A DNA stretch of 64,000 nucleotides, taken from assembly GCA_963838835.1 (NCBI GenBank), contig CAWITA010000029.1, positions 10,471-74,470 on the forward strand, in the 5' to 3' direction. The notes beneath the pieces are model-generated. The model did no database searches. It saw only the letters and a program-made list of their open reading frames with translations, and was not told where the DNA came from. Below, piece by piece: positions 16,059 through 25,162 of this stretch. The stretch is from Bog-473 sp963838835 (lineage in GTDB: Bacteria; Actinomycetota; Acidimicrobiia; Acidimicrobiales; RAAP-2). A program made the position numbers and the translations under genes. Each line of letters begins with the position of its first letter. Position 1 is the stretch's first letter.

Positions 16059-17551
16059 TGCCGCTCGCGGCGGACGACGTCTCCGCGCTGGCCGACGCCA
16101 CGCTCGATGCGGCGGCCGGCTGCCAGGCAGCCGAGCTCCGGGTGGAGCGCATCCGCAGCCAGGTGGTCCGCCTCCACGACGCGCGTCCCGAGACGGCGGC
16201 AGACGACACGGACTTCGGCATGGGGGTGCGCGTCGTGGCCGACGGCGCGGTGGGCTTCGCCGCCACGGTCGACGTCCGGCCGGAGGAGGCGGCCAACCTG
16301 GTCCGCCAGGCCAAGGAGATGGCGCAGCTGACGAGCAGAGGCGGGGGCGGGCGGGTCGAGCTGGCGACCGAGCCACCCCACGGTGACGTGAGCTGGTCGA
16401 GCGCGTTCGCGATCGACCCGTCGACGGTGGCGATGGCGGACAAGATCGGCCTGCTGGCCGAGTGGAGCGAGCGGCTGGGCCGCCACGGGTCCGTCTCACA
16501 CACGACGGCGTCGCTGCGGGCGGTATCGGAGCAGACCTACCTGGCCGACCTCAATGGGACTCGGGCCACCCAGCACCGGGTCCGGATGCAGACCCAGCTC
16601 GAGGCGCTGGCCCTCTCTGACACGGGCTTCGAGACCATGCGCACGCTGGCACCACCGGTGGGGCGCGGCTGGGAGTTCCTGACCGGCCCGACGTCGGCCG
16701 GGAACTGGGACTGGGACGCCGAGCTGGCCCGGCTGCCGGAGCTCCTCGCCGAGAAGCTGAAAGCGCCCTCGGTCCGGGCCGGGACCTACGACCTCGTCAT
16801 CGACCCGTCGAACCTGTGGCTCACCATCCACGAGTCCATCGGGCACGCCACCGAGCTCGACAGGGCCGTCGGCTACGAAGCGGCCTACGCCGGGACCTCT
16901 TTCGCGACGTACGACAAGCTGGGAACGCTGCGCTACGGCTCCCCGGTGATGCACGTGACCGGGGATCGCACCGTGGCGCACGGGCTGGCCACCGTGGGCA
17001 TCGACAGCGAGGGCGTGGTCGCCCAGTCGTTCGATCTCGTGCGGGACGGAACCCTCGTCGGCTACCAGCTCGACCGCGCCATCGCGGCCACCATGGGCAT
17101 CGAGCGCTCCAACGGGTGCGCGTTCGGCGACTCGCCGATGCACGTGCCAATTCAGCGCATGGCCAACGTGTCGCTGGCGCACTCGGGCGAGGAGGGGCCG
17201 ACCACCGAGGCGCTCATCGCCGGCGTGGACCGTGGCATCTACGTCATGGGCGACAAGAGCTGGTCGATCGACATGCAACGGTACAATTTCCAGTTCACCG
17301 GGCAGCGCTTCTACCGGATCGAGGGTGGGAAGCTGGCGGGGCAGGTGAAGGACGTCGCGTACCAATCGACCACGACCGACTTCTGGGGTGCCATGGAAGC
17401 CGTCGGTGGGTCGTCCACCTGGGTGCTCGGGGGCGCGTTCAACTGCGGTAAGGGCCAGCCGGGCCAGGTGGCTCCCGTCTCGCACGGCTGCCCGTCCGTG
17501 CTCGTGCGCGGCGTGCGGGTGCTCAACGCGCGCGAGGAGTCGGGGCGCTGA
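16058..17551 (+). CDS. tldD: TldD-type metalloprotease
   Basis: A 497-residue TldD homologue. The active-site HExxxH is HESIGH at 258-263, in the context TIHESIGHATELDR. The C-terminal GNCGKGQP-like segment appears as FNCGKGQPGQ. TldD forms a heterodimer with TldE/PmbA to degrade unfolded peptides or trim RiPP precursors. The partner gene follows 31 nt downstream. Translation is coupled to the oxidoreductase through TGATG. No RiPP precursor or modification enzyme is visible nearby, so a general peptide-turnover role is more likely. Confidence 0.9.
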   Translation: MPLAADDVSALADATLDAAAGCQAAELRVERIRSQVVRLHDARPETAADDTDFGMGVRVVADGAVGFAATVDVRPEEAANLVRQAKEMAQLTSRGGGGRVELATEPPHGDVSWSSAFAIDPSTVAMADKIGLLAEWSERLGRHGSVSHTTASLRAVSEQTYLADLNGTRATQHRVRMQTQLEALALSDTGFETMRTLAPPVGRGWEFLTGPTSAGNWDWDAELARLPELLAEKLKAPSVRAGTYDLVIDPSNLWLTIHESIGHATELDRAVGYEAAYAGTSFATYDKLGTLRYGSPVMHVTGDRTVAHGLATVGIDSEGVVAQSFDLVRDGTLVGYQLDRAIAATMGIERSNGCAFGDSPMHVPIQRMANVSLAHSGEEGPTTEALIAGVDRGIYVMGDKSWSIDMQRYNFQFTGQRFYRIEGGKLAGQVKDVAYQSTTTDFWGAMEAVGGSSTWVLGGAFNCGKGQPGQVAPVSHGCPSVLVRGVRVLNAREESGR

Positions 17552-17582
17552 GCATGGTCGCGGCGGCGATCGGGGTGCGCCG

Positions 17583-18973
17583 GTGATCCCGGCCCAAGAA
17601 CTCGTCGAGCATGGTGTGGCCGCGGGCGACACGGGCGGGGCCGACGGTTGCATTGTGCTGGTCGAGGAGGCCAGCCACGCCGACGTCCGCTTCGCGCTGA
17701 ACACCACCACGACCAACGGCGTCCACCGGGCGCGCGCGGTGAGCGTGGTCGTGGTCGCCGGCGAGTCGGTGGGCACGGCGCGCCAGGCCGGTGTCGTCGG
17801 GACCGAAGGCGTGGCGGCGATGGTCTGTGCTGCGCTGGCCGACGCCCAGGCGGCACCTTCTGCCGAGGACGCCTTTGCTCTCGTCGACCCCGCGCAGACG
17901 CGCGCCCGGCGCGCGACTTCTCGCTGGCGCCGGAGCAGACGGACGCCTCGGCGCTCGAGCCTGTGCTCTCGTCCCTCTCCGGCGCCTTCGGGCGGGCGCG
18001 CGCCCGCGACGCGGTGCTGGCGGGCTTCGCCGAGCTGGACGTGACGACGCTCTACCTGGGGAGCTCGACGGGGGTGCGGCTCTCCCACGTGCAGCCGACC
18101 GGCGCGGTGAACCTGGTGGGTCGCACCGCCGACGGGACGGGCTCGGCCTGGGTCGGCGTACCCGTCATCGACCCGTCATTCGAGGAGATGGAGCAGGAGA
18201 TCTGGCGCCGCCTGGACTGGGAGAAGCGGCAGATCTCGCTCGAGGCCGGGCGGTACGAGGTGATCCTGCCGCCCTCGGGCGTGAGCGACATGATGGCCCA
18301 GCTGGCCTTCGGAGGTCTCGGTGGCCAGGACGCCGAGGACGGCCGCAGCGTGTTCTCCAAAGAGGGCGGCCGCACGCGCGTCGGTGAGAGGATCACGACG
18401 CTGCCCTTCACGCTCTACAGCGATCCCTTCGAGGAGACCGTGACCTGCTCGCCCTTCGTGGCGACGGAGGCGAGTAGCTCGGACGTCTCGGTCTTCGACA
18501 ACGGGCTCTCGCTCGGGCGCATCGACTGGCTGCACGACGGGGCGCTGACGCACTTGCGCCACCACCGCGCCGGCGCGGCCAAGTCGGACGTGGTCGTCGC
18601 GCCCTACGTGGACAACCTCATCTTGCGCTGTGATCGGACCCACGGCGGCTCGGTGGACGACATGGTGGCTCGCACGCAGCGGGGGCTGCTGCTCACCTGC
18701 CTGTGGTACATCCGGGAGGTCGACCCGGCGACCCTGCTCGTGACCGGGCTCACCCGCGACGGCGTCTACGTGATTGAGGACGGTGTCGTGGTCGGCGCGG
18801 CCAACAACTTCCGCTTCAACGAGAGCCCGGTCGATCTGTTGGCGCGGGCCACAGAAGTCGGCACGCCGGTACGCTCGCTCGGCCGCGAGTTCGGCGAGTA
18901 CCTCAACCGGACGATCATGCCGCCCCTGCGCATCCCCGACTACAACATGAGCTCGGTGAGCCAGGCCAGCTGA
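17583..18973 (+). CDS. pmbA: TldE/PmbA-type metalloprotease subunit, frameshifted near 17905
   Basis: The TldD partner. The first frame (17583 to about 17900) encodes the N-terminal domain (IPAQELVEHGVAAGD, RFALNTTTTNG, AMVCAALADAQ), and the second (about 17910-18973) the remaining 350 residues (DFSLAPEQTDAS, VILPPSGVSDMMAQL, NNFRFNESPVDLL). The product would be about 463 residues, normal for PmbA. The frames join if one base is missing in the GC run 17898-17915. As in other TldE subunits no HExxxH is present. GTG 17583 is the only sensible start after tldD. The shift is probably a sequencing deletion. Confidence 0.83.
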
Positions 18974-19019
18974 GTGGGGGCTCAACCGGTCCGGGCGCCG
19001 CGGCCCGTGGCCACTGCGC

Positions 19020-19769
19020 TCACCGAGGCCGTTGCGCCTCGACGAGGAGTCGTTGCGCGGTGGACACGAACACACCGTCGCGCCGGATGCGTTCGTGCAT
19101 CGCCCGCAGCTGCGTGCCGTACGCCTCAGGCGTGAAGCCCGGCACCGTCCAGCGCACCTTGCGGAGGAAGTACACCACGGCGGCCACGTCGAAGAACTCG
19201 ACGCGCAACGCGCAAGCCCGTAGGTCGACGACGACGAGCCCCGCTGCCGCCGCGGCATCCCGGGCTCGTTCGGGGCTGCGGCCGGGGTTCACCGGCTGCG
19301 GACCCATCATGAAGTCGGTCAGCTCGCGGTTCGATCCGGGACCGATCTGCTGGGAGAGATACGTGCCGCCTGGCCGCAGCACGCGGGCAATCTCCTCCCA
19401 CAGCACGACGACGGGGTGGCGGCTCACGACGAGCTCGAACGACCCGTCGGCGAAGGGCAGCACCGGCGCGTCCGCGACGGTGACGACGTGGGCACCGAGG
19501 GGACCGAGCCGAGCGTGTGCCAGGGCGGCGTTCGGTGGCCACGACTCGGTGGCCACCAGGAGCCGCGGCGGCCGCCCCACGGTGGCGAGCACCTCGCCAC
19601 CTCCCGTCTCGATGTCGAGCGCGGCAGCGGCACCGGCCATCCGCTCCCCCATCAAGCGGGCGTAGCCCCAGGACGGCCGCTCCTCGGTGGCTCGCCCGTC
19701 GAACCAGGAGAAGTCCCACCCTTCCACTGGGGCGGCGGCGCCCTCCGCCACCAACGCCTCGAACGTCAT
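19020..19769 (-). CDS. class I SAM-dependent methyltransferase
   Basis: A 249-residue methyltransferase. The SAM-binding region is divergent: LDIETGGGEVLAT at about 75-87 stands for the GxGxG motif I, and VADAPVLPFADGSFELVVSRHP for motifs II and III, followed by ARVLRPGGTYLSQQIG. The ATG at 19769 has GGAGG 8 nt upstream; a longer in-frame start at 19850 would add an arginine-rich stretch and is unlikely. Substrate unknown. It is convergent with pmbA and lies downstream of the beta-lactamase-fold gene on the same strand. Confidence 0.82.
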   Translation of the reverse strand: MTFEALVAEGAAAPVEGWDFSWFDGRATEERPSWGYARLMGERMAGAAAALDIETGGGEVLATVGRPPRLLVATESWPPNAALAHARLGPLGAHVVTVADAPVLPFADGSFELVVSRHPVVVLWEEIARVLRPGGTYLSQQIGPGSNRELTDFMMGPQPVNPGRSPERARDAAAAAGLVVVDLRACALRVEFFDVAAVVYFLRKVRWTVPGFTPEAYGTQLRAMHERIRRDGVFVSTAQRLLVEAQRPR

Positions 19770-19866
19770 GGCATCGCCTCCGGCACCTCGGGCGTCCTCT
19801 CGTGTCCGAGATCCACGTCGAGGGTGTGCCGTGAGCTTTCGTCGGCGCACCTCGCACGGCCCTTCC

Positions 19867-20997
19867 TCAGAGCGCGTCGTACAGGGCGCTGATGAGCGCG
19901 CGGTTGCGCGTGCTCTGCCAGCGAGGGACGACGTCGTTCATGACGTACCCGAACGCCACGCCGGCGTCGGGATCGGCAAAGCCAACCGCACCCCCCGTGC
20001 CGAAGTGGCCGAAGCTCCTCGGATTGGGGCCGAAGGGGCGTCGCGGCGTCGTCGGCTTGAACCCGAGCCCGAACGTCACGTCCTCGTGGAGGATCGGGCA
20101 GAAACCCTCGGACTGCGGGGACGTCGCCTCGGCGAGCAGGTCGCCGGAGAGCAGCCGATTGGGCTCGAGCAGCGCTCCGTACACGCGTGCGACCCCGCGC
20201 GCCGAGCCGTGGCCGTTGGTCGACGGGACCTCGGCCCCGCGCCACTCCTCGGTGTTGACCACGCCCATCGACGAGTAGCCCGGTGGGTTGAAATAGCTCA
20301 GCATCTCCATGCGGGCGTCGCCCCTCAGCGCGTCGTCCATGCGGTACGGGCCGTCCGCCCCACGGAAGATCACGTCGGCGCAGCGCTGGCGCTCTGCCGC
20401 CGGGACGCCCACGTAGACGTCGGCGCCGAGCGGTCTCGTCACGCCGGCCAGCCGCCGCCCGCACGGCTCGCCGCTCACCCGGCGCACCACCTCGCCGATC
20501 AGGTGCCCGTAGGTGTTGGTGTGATAGGCGTGGCGCGTCCCGGGGTCCCACCACGGCTCCGTCGCCGCCAGCGCGGTGGTCATCCGGTCCCACTGCCACA
20601 GATCCTCGTCGCCCAGGGAGGTGCGGATGGCCGGCACGCCGGCGCGATGGCAGAGCGCATGGCGCAGCGTCGCCGCCTCCTTGCCGCCCGTCGCGAACTC
20701 GGGCCACACGGAGGCGATGGGGTCGTCGAGGGCGATCAGCCCGGCATCGACGAGCTGCAGGGCGAGGAGGGCGACGAACGCCTTGCCCACGGAGTAGAAG
20801 TTGACCAGGGTGTCGCCCCGCCACGCCGTGCCCCCCGGCCGGTTGGTCCAGCCGCCGGCCAGGTCGACCACCGGCGTGCCGTCGACGAGCACGCAGACCG
20901 CCGCGCCGACCTCGCCGCGCTCGGCGAAGTTCCGGGCGAACTCCACCCGCACCGCGTCGAACCGGGCGTCGCAGTGACCGTTGATCGGGGTGTCCAC
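19867..20997 (-). CDS. serine hydrolase, class C beta-lactamase/EstB-like esterase
   Basis: A 376-residue serine hydrolase of the beta-lactamase superfamily. The nucleophile motif SxxK is SVGK near residues 69-72, the Tyr motif is YHTNTYG (YxN-like, near 157-163), and the third box is HFGTGG near 334-339 where penicillin-binding proteins have KTG. The HxG box favours the EstB/LovD-like esterase or transesterase branch over true beta-lactamases. No signal peptide is visible, so a cytoplasmic esterase is likely. The stand-alone gene is flanked by same-strand genes. Confidence 0.87.
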   Translation of the reverse strand: MDTPINGHCDARFDAVRVEFARNFAERGEVGAAVCVLVDGTPVVDLAGGWTNRPGGTAWRGDTLVNFYSVGKAFVALLALQLVDAGLIALDDPIASVWPEFATGGKEAATLRHALCHRAGVPAIRTSLGDEDLWQWDRMTTALAATEPWWDPGTRHAYHTNTYGHLIGEVVRRVSGEPCGRRLAGVTRPLGADVYVGVPAAERQRCADVIFRGADGPYRMDDALRGDARMEMLSYFNPPGYSSMGVVNTEEWRGAEVPSTNGHGSARGVARVYGALLEPNRLLSGDLLAEATSPQSEGFCPILHEDVTFGLGFKPTTPRRPFGPNPRSFGHFGTGGAVGFADPDAGVAFGYVMNDVVPRWQSTRNRALISALYDAL

Positions 20998-21066
20998 CGG
21001 CCCGACTCTGTCGTGACGCCGGGCGGTGGCGCAAGCGCCGCCCGGTCCGACGGTCCGACCCGCCGG

Positions 21067-21960
21067 TCAGGTCACCTTCGCCAGCCGGTCCGCCGTGGCC
21101 AGCATCTGGCGGGCCACCGGCTGCAGGGCGACCCGCGTGCCGAGGAGCCCGGTCGAGACCCGTTCGACCACGCCCCACTCCCAGATCGCCGTCGCATCCA
21201 GACCGGTGCACGCGGCCAGCAGCTCGGCCCGCGCCATCGGGTCACCGTCCAGCAGCTCGGTCGGGTCCTCCCGCATGATGATCCCGAGGTCGTATTCGGG
21301 CTCGGCCTCCAACCCGTCCGGGTCGACGAGCTTGTAGCCCTCCGCCGCCGCCAGGGCGTTCCACTGGTGCACGTCGCCGTGCACCAGGACGGCGCGCGCC
21401 GGGTCGTGCGCTCGGGCTCGGCGGCCCGCGCGGGCCAGCGTGTGGTCGACCGCCGCCGCGGAGCACGGTCGATCGAGTTCTTCCCAGACGGTCACGATCC
21501 ACTCGGCCAGCCGGCGGGCCTTCTCCTCTCCCGTGGGCAGGTCGGCGCCCGCGACGGGGCGCCAGACCAACTGAGCCGTCGCACAAAGGATCTCGTGCCG
21601 CTGCGCCACGGGGACCCGCCGCGCGGCGAGCGAGGGACCGAGTCGCTCCAGGAGCAGCGCCCCGCGCCTGACGTCGTGGCGCAACAGGGTCACGCAACCC
21701 TTGCCGGCGCAGAGCCGCAGCCGCGATCTCGTGCGCCGCGGCGTCGACGTCGCGGGGACGACGAGCTTGAGCACGGCCGGCGGGCCGGCGGCCGTCTCGG
21801 CCTCGGCCACGAAGGCCTCGGTGGCGTCGCCCTACGCCCGTCCGACCCGGATCGCCCAATCGCACTCGAGCCGGGCGATCAGCTCCGGCAGCCGTTCGAG
21901 CCACCCGCCCGCTCCGGCCTCGAGCGCCTTGGTGCGGACGACAGGAGGGACCTCGGGCAC
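21067..21960 (-). pseudogene. aminoglycoside/streptomycin 6-kinase-like phosphotransferase with in-frame amber codon
   Basis: The two halves lie in the same frame, separated only by TAG at 21834-21832. The first 42 codons (LERLPELIARLECDWAIRVG) give the N-terminus of the APH(6)/hydroxyurea phosphotransferase family, and the long second part has the catalytic VHGDVHQWN loop and the metal-binding VDPDGLEAEPEYDLG. With the amber codon read through the product would be 297 residues, the family's normal length. A second start (GTG 21810) could still make a shortened protein lacking the first strand of the kinase fold. Possible explanations are a TAC-to-TAG sequencing error, a real nonsense mutation, or readthrough. 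Function is probably small-molecule O-phosphorylation; resistance is not implied. Confidence 0.78.
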
Positions 21961-22013
21961 CGGCTGATTCTTCCAGGCACCGTCGCTCGTCTTCTTCGCG
22001 GCACGGTCGCTCG

Positions 22014-22580
22014 TCAGCGCTCGACGCCGGCGCCCGCCCCCCCGCACAGCTCGCGCAGGAGCGGGACCCAGTGGGCCAGCCCGGCAACCTCGAGGCCCAC
22101 GACCTTGGCGGCGTCGTCCGCCCGGCGCAGCGCCAGCGCGTCGGCCGCCCAGGGCCGGGCCCGGAAGGCGGCCGCCTCGGCCTGGGTCAGCGCGCCGCCC
22201 TGCCGGCTCAGCGAGACCGCACTGTCGGCGCTGAGCACCCCGGCGTAGTCGACCTCGTCCGCCACGAGATACCGCTTCGCCTCCACGTGCAAGGCGACGA
22301 TCGCCGCCACCCGCTCCCCCAGCGCGCCCCGGACCGCCCGGGCCGCGGCCGTGGCATGGGTCTCGTCGCTGCCGTCGGGCAACAGGTGCCCGATGTCGTG
22401 CACCAGTCCCGCCGCCACCAGTTCGCCGTCCCCTCGATGCCGACGGGCCAGCAGCGCGGCGGTCTGCAGGGCGTGGTCGAGCAGCGAGACGCCCAGGCTG
22501 GGAGCGAGCGGCTGCTCGGCCCCTGCGGCCACCACGCCGAGGATCTCCTCGACGCTCAAGCCGGGCGCGGGACCGCTCAC
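22014..22580 (-). CDS. HD-domain protein of the PhnZ/TmpB-like oxygenase family
   Basis: A 188-residue HD-domain protein. Metal ligands in order: His36 (LLDHALQTA), His61-Asp62 (LVHDIGH), His75 (DETHATAAA), His98 (LHVEAKRYL) and Asp155/156 (LRRADDAAK). The HVEAKRYL and SLSRQGG...LRRxDDAAK signatures are those of PhnZ and TmpB, mixed-valent diiron oxygenases that cleave hydroxy-phosphonates, rather than of phosphohydrolase HD proteins. Lys102 corresponds to the conserved substrate-binding Lys. No PhnY/TmpA-type hydroxylase or phosphonate transporter is in the window, so the substrate is open. GTG start is preceded by GACAAT 6 nt upstream. Confidence 0.78.
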   Translation of the reverse strand: MSGPAPGLSVEEILGVVAAGAEQPLAPSLGVSLLDHALQTAALLARRHRGDGELVAAGLVHDIGHLLPDGSDETHATAAARAVRGALGERVAAIVALHVEAKRYLVADEVDYAGVLSADSAVSLSRQGGALTQAEAAAFRARPWAADALALRRADDAAKVVGLEVAGLAHWVPLLRELCGGAGAGVER

Positions 22581-22628
22581 GCGACCATTGTCCCGCCTGC
22601 GGGGCGTCGGCGCCCCCGTCGGTGCGGG

Positions 22629-22634
22629 TACGGT
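22629..22634 (+). promoter_or_regulatory. leaderless -10 element (TACGGT) for the sulfotransferase gene
   Basis: TACGGT lies 8 nt before GTG 22643 with no Shine-Dalgarno sequence in between. Confidence 0.5.
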
Positions 22635-22642
22635 GACGCCCC

Positions 22643-23872
22643 GTGCCCTGGACCCCCCCGCCGCGCAGCGCGTGGACCGACAAGCTGGTCTCTCTCGGCC
22701 GTGGCCTCGGCGACGACGGGCGCTCCCTGGTCTCGCTCGAACCCGCCCACCTCAAGGAGGCCGCGACCGCCACCACCGGGCTCGACGACTTCGGCGACTC
22801 CTGGTGGGAGGAGCCGTTCGGGCGCCTGTGCGCGTCGCTCGACAGCGAGGCCCGGCTTCACCTGCCCGGCCGCCTCCGCACCCGAGGCGAAATCCAGCTG
22901 ATCCTGCAGAACCGGCTGCGCATGGTCGACCTGTGGAACAAAGAGGCCGCCGTCGTGCGCCAGCCGGTCGAGGCGCCGATCGTGGTGACAGGCCTCGGGC
23001 GCTCGGGCACCACCTTGCTCCACGAGCTGCTGGCCTGCGACCCGGACAACCGCCCGCCGTTGTTGTGGGAGCTGTTGCACACCGTCCCCTACGACGATGC
23101 CTCGGGCGAGCTCTGCGACGACGAGATCACCCTCATGGACGAGATGGTGCCCGCCTTCACCGCGATGCACGAGAACGGCGGCCGGCTGCCGACCGAGTGC
23201 ATCTTCGCCTTCGCGCACCAGTTCTCGAGCGACATGTACACCGGCCTCTACAACGTGGCCGAGTACACGATGTGGCGCAGCGGCGTCGACCAGACCCCGA
23301 TCTACGACTGGCACAAGCGCCATCTGCAGACGCTGCAGTGGGTGGCCGAGCGGCCGACGCCGCGCTGGGTCGTCAAGGCGCCCTCACACCTTTCCGCCCT
23401 GCCCCTGCTCTTCGCGACCTACCCCGACGCACGCGTCGTGATCACTCATCGCGACCCGCTGCGGGTGATCGGGTCGCTGGCCGATCTCATGGCGACCTTG
23501 CACTACATGCACTCGGACGAGGTCGACCACGCCGTCCTCGTCGAGTTCATGGCGATGGGGCTCGAACTGCAGATGGACCAGGTCACGGCCGAGCGCGACG
23601 CCGGTGCCATCCCGTCCGACCAGATCGCCGACGTGGTCTACCGCGATCTGGTGGCCGACCCGGTCTCCGTGGTCGAACGGCTCTACCGCACCTGGGACCT
23701 GCCGGTGACCACGGCGTTCCGCGCCGCGCTCGAGGCGTACCTCGCGGCCCGCCACACCGCCCGCACCGGTGGCCACGACTACTCGTTCGCCGACACCGGT
23801 CTCGACCGGACGACCCACCGGGCCCTGGTCGCTCCCTACCAGGAGCGCTTCGGCGTGCCCTCGGAGGTCTGA
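22643..23872 (+). CDS. sulfotransferase family protein
   Basis: A 409-residue PAPS-dependent sulfotransferase of the actinobacterial type. The 5'-phosphosulfate loop is VTGLGRSGTTLLHELL at about 114-129, and the 3'-phosphate-binding strand is VVITHRDPLRVIGSL with Arg and Ser in the expected places. A WVVKAPSHL segment precedes it. Such enzymes sulfate lipids, sugars or sterol-like alcohols; the product here is unknown. The GTG start follows the TACGGT element directly. CysQ at 34828-35587 would hydrolyse the PAP by-product, although the two genes are 11 kb apart. Confidence 0.87.
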   Translation: MPWTPPPRSAWTDKLVSLGRGLGDDGRSLVSLEPAHLKEAATATTGLDDFGDSWWEEPFGRLCASLDSEARLHLPGRLRTRGEIQLILQNRLRMVDLWNKEAAVVRQPVEAPIVVTGLGRSGTTLLHELLACDPDNRPPLLWELLHTVPYDDASGELCDDEITLMDEMVPAFTAMHENGGRLPTECIFAFAHQFSSDMYTGLYNVAEYTMWRSGVDQTPIYDWHKRHLQTLQWVAERPTPRWVVKAPSHLSALPLLFATYPDARVVITHRDPLRVIGSLADLMATLHYMHSDEVDHAVLVEFMAMGLELQMDQVTAERDAGAIPSDQIADVVYRDLVADPVSVVERLYRTWDLPVTTAFRAALEAYLAARHTARTGGHDYSFADTGLDRTTHRALVAPYQERFGVPSEV

Positions 23873-23924
23873 GGTCACCGGTCGCCGTGCCCGGCTCTCC
23901 GTGCCGCGGCCGCTGCCGCTGCCC

Positions 23925-25097
23925 TTAGGCGAGACCCGCCGGTGCGGGCCGGTCGGCCAGGTCAGCCAGCGCCACCACCTCCGCGCTCGGGTGCGGCGGG
24001 CCGTCCGCCAGGACCCAGCGCACCAGCATGTAACCCTCGAGTCGCCCCCCGGTGTCGAGCCAGTTCTCGACACCGGGACCGGGATCCGACGGGGCGATCA
24101 CCATGCGCCAGGTCCCATCGGGCGAGCGGGAGGCCGTCTTGTTGTTCAGTGCCGTCGTCGTGTAGCGGTAGTCGAAGCTCTCCATCCACGGCGAGGTCAG
24201 CGCCAGCCCCCAGTAGAGGAAGGGCTTGTCCGGTTCCCGGACGGTCACCACCAGCGCCTGGCCGGGCTCGAGCCGGAAGCGGCCGCCGTGATAGGTCATC
24301 TCCGCGTTGGAGTGCGAACGCACCTCGTCGTCCTGGGCGGCCACGTGGGCCGACCCGGCCTGTCCGCCGAAGGTGTTCATGTTGCTCCCGGCGTCGTGCC
24401 ACATCTGCAGCGCGGTGTTGCCGACGAAGGTGAGGAACACGGCGGCGAACTCGAGCTTGGGCGCGAGCTCCTCGCTCGAGAGGACGGGTGGCGGCACCAC
24501 CTCGTCCGGCTCGGGCACCAGCTCCATCCGCAGGCGCGCCAGTCGCTCCGGACGCTTCTCGAAGTGCGTCTCGCGGATGGCCAGTTGGGCGGTCCCCGGC
24601 TCCAGCACGACGGCGTTGCGTGGCCGGGGCTTCGGCATCTTGGACGCCGGCGCGATCAGGATGTCGACCTCGCCGTTGGGTCCCAGCTCGAATTCGTCGA
24701 TGTGAGTCTGGGTCTGGGTGCCCGTGCGTCCGCCCACCTGTCCCTGCCCGAAGGGCGTCCCGAACGTCATGCCCAGGTAGGCGCAGTCGCCCCGGTACCC
24801 GACAAGCCGGTAGGACCGTGCGTCGTCGAGCACGCAGAAGAGGTAGTGGACGTCGGGGTTGTCGACCAGGAGCTTGCGGTACTCGTCTTGCAGCGTGAAG
24901 AGCTGGGGGTGCAGCGGGTCGGAACGCTCGACGATCCAGTCCAGGGCCAGGCGGGAGAGCCGGGTCACCCACCGGTACCCCTCGGCCAGGTCCACGTCGG
25001 TCTCGGGGACGCCGGTCGCTTGGCGTACCACGTCCAGTGCCGCCACCTGCGCCTGCACCCAGGCGTCGAATGCCGCGTTCAGCCGTTCGTCTTGCAT
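23925..25097 (-). CDS. DUF1214 domain-containing protein
   Basis: A 390-residue cytosolic protein with a C-terminal DUF1214 region (QALVVTVREPDKPFLYWGL, WMESFDYRYTTTALN, DGTWRMVIAPSDPG). No signal peptide or membrane segment is seen. DUF1214 proteins have no established activity. ATG 25097 was preferred to ATG 25115 because TAGCGT (25105-25110) sits 7 nt upstream, which places the shorter start at the transcript 5' end. It is divergent from the acyl-CoA dehydrogenase operon, sharing a 65-bp promoter region, so the two may be co-regulated. Confidence 0.8.
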   Translation of the reverse strand: MQDERLNAAFDAWVQAQVAALDVVRQATGVPETDVDLAEGYRWVTRLSRLALDWIVERSDPLHPQLFTLQDEYRKLLVDNPDVHYLFCVLDDARSYRLVGYRGDCAYLGMTFGTPFGQGQVGGRTGTQTQTHIDEFELGPNGEVDILIAPASKMPKPRPRNAVVLEPGTAQLAIRETHFEKRPERLARLRMELVPEPDEVVPPPVLSSEELAPKLEFAAVFLTFVGNTALQMWHDAGSNMNTFGGQAGSAHVAAQDDEVRSHSNAEMTYHGGRFRLEPGQALVVTVREPDKPFLYWGLALTSPWMESFDYRYTTTALNNKTASRSPDGTWRMVIAPSDPGPGVENWLDTGGRLEGYMLVRWVLADGPPHPSAEVVALADLADRPAPAGLA

Positions 25098-25104
25098 CAG
25101 GGCG

Positions 25105-25110
25105 ACGCTA
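25105..25110 (-). promoter_or_regulatory. leaderless -10 element (TAGCGT) for the DUF1214 gene
   Basis: TAGCGT on the minus strand is 7 nt before ATG 25097 and overlaps the codons that a start at 25115 would need. Confidence 0.5.
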
Positions 25111-25150
25111 CCCATGTTCGAGCGGAGTCGCTCGCACCCCGCACACCCGG

Positions 25151-25156
25151 TAACTT
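25151..25156 (+). promoter_or_regulatory. leaderless -10 element (TAACTT) for the six-gene acyl-CoA operon
   Basis: TAACTT is followed by 6 nt and GTG 25163. It forms a divergent pair with the element at 25105-25110, 40 bp away. Confidence 0.55.
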
Positions 25157-25162
25157 CGAAGC

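Noticed and set aside
16496..18088. Long minus-strand open frame across tldD and pmbA
   Set aside because: High G+C gives long antisense frames; the plus strand carries the conserved tldD/pmbA motifs.
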